This document shows positions 63,990-64,000 of a stretch of 64,000 nucleotides of DNA, in pieces. The notes below the pieces were generated by a model, which was not told the DNA's origin, ran no database searches, and saw nothing but the letters and a program-made list of their open reading frames with translations. The position numbers were made by a program, and so were the translations under genes. Origin of the DNA: Cellulophaga baltica (GTDB taxonomy: Bacteria; Bacteroidota; Bacteroidia; Flavobacteriales; Flavobacteriaceae); assembly GCF_018861125.1 (NCBI RefSeq), contig NZ_JAHKQN010000020.1:189831-253830 (forward strand). Reading direction: 5' to 3'. The number at the start of each line of letters is the position of its first letter. Position 1 is the stretch's first letter.

Positions 63990-64000
63990 ACTATTTCTTT

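Overview
The window is a low-GC chromosome segment from a member of the Bacteroidota, almost certainly family Flavobacteriaceae. Supporting signs are: many lipoproteins with short lipoboxes; promoter boxes of the Bacteroidota form TAnnTTTG; a tmRNA encoding the tag GENNYALAA; zinc-free forms of ribosomal proteins S14 and L36; and flavobacterial family assignments such as a very long TPR protein paired with a plug-less outer-membrane barrel, an orphan FtsE, CtlX and a YfeY-like lipoprotein. I cannot name the genus. No insertion sequence, prophage, CRISPR array, rRNA or tRNA was seen. This looks like core chromosome with small accessory patches.

Layout. 1-6.2 kb: cell-envelope genes on the minus strand (OmpA-like protein, outer-membrane barrel, about 1000-residue TPR protein). 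6.4-8.9 kb: plus-strand ftsE, a membrane protein with a degenerate Nudix-like domain, and a polyphosphate-glucokinase-like ROK kinase. 8.9-15.3 kb: a lipoprotein, typA and kdsA (divergent, each with a recognisable promoter), a lipoprotein, a DUF1361 membrane protein and a LYS1/alanine-dehydrogenase-like enzyme. 15.5-15.9 kb: tmRNA. 16-22.3 kb: outer-membrane phospholipase A, small membrane and stress genes (DUF3592, a VOC protein, a ribosome-hibernation factor, DUF421, a 50-residue Pmp3/YqaE peptide), a large-subunit catalase and a lone receiver domain. 22.4-22.7 kb: what appears to be a decayed fragment of a PurD-like ATP-grasp gene. 22.8-33.2 kb: an M19 dipeptidase; a sulfur cluster (persulfide-dioxygenase/rhodanese fusion plus SulP permease); an aldose-epimerase-like protein; an M20 peptidase; a LolC/E-type permease facing a NamZ-type muramidase only 3 bp away; and a sterol-desaturase-like membrane enzyme. 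33.3-41.2 kb: YkgJ, DUF2059, a methyltransferase, a metzincin-like lipoprotein, queE, a HerA-like ATPase, a YfeY-like lipoprotein, a cupin, an alpha/beta hydrolase and a PAS histidine kinase. 41.4-46.4 kb: folD, ffh, an MtfA-like peptidase and argS. 46.6-53.4 kb: an unknown protein, an SDR/DUF2867 protein, two guanidino-group-modifying enzymes, citrate synthase and glycogen synthase. 53.5-64 kb: eno, carA and the alpha/spc ribosomal operon, running from rplQ back to rpsN at the window edge.

How the genes fit together. The last 8 kb is the standard translation/transcription block (S14-S8-L6-L18-S5-L30-L15-SecY-IF1-L36-S13-S11-S4-RpoA-L17), followed in the same direction by carA, eno and gltA. 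The persulfide dioxygenase/rhodanese fusion and SulP transporter suggest reduced-sulfur detoxification. The CtlX-like and arginine-deiminase-like genes could together turn arginine into ornithine. Catalase, Pmp3 and hibernation factor lie close together as stress functions. Several convergent gene pairs are packed so tightly that their stop codons overlap or lie inside a terminator stem.

No clear new defence or mobile system was found. The leads I would follow first are the membrane protein with the inactive-looking Nudix box, the PurD-like relic, the metzincin with an inserted acidic loop, two genes whose promoter box sits 4 nt from the start codon (leaderless candidates), and a four-copy heptamer repeat in the rpsK leader.
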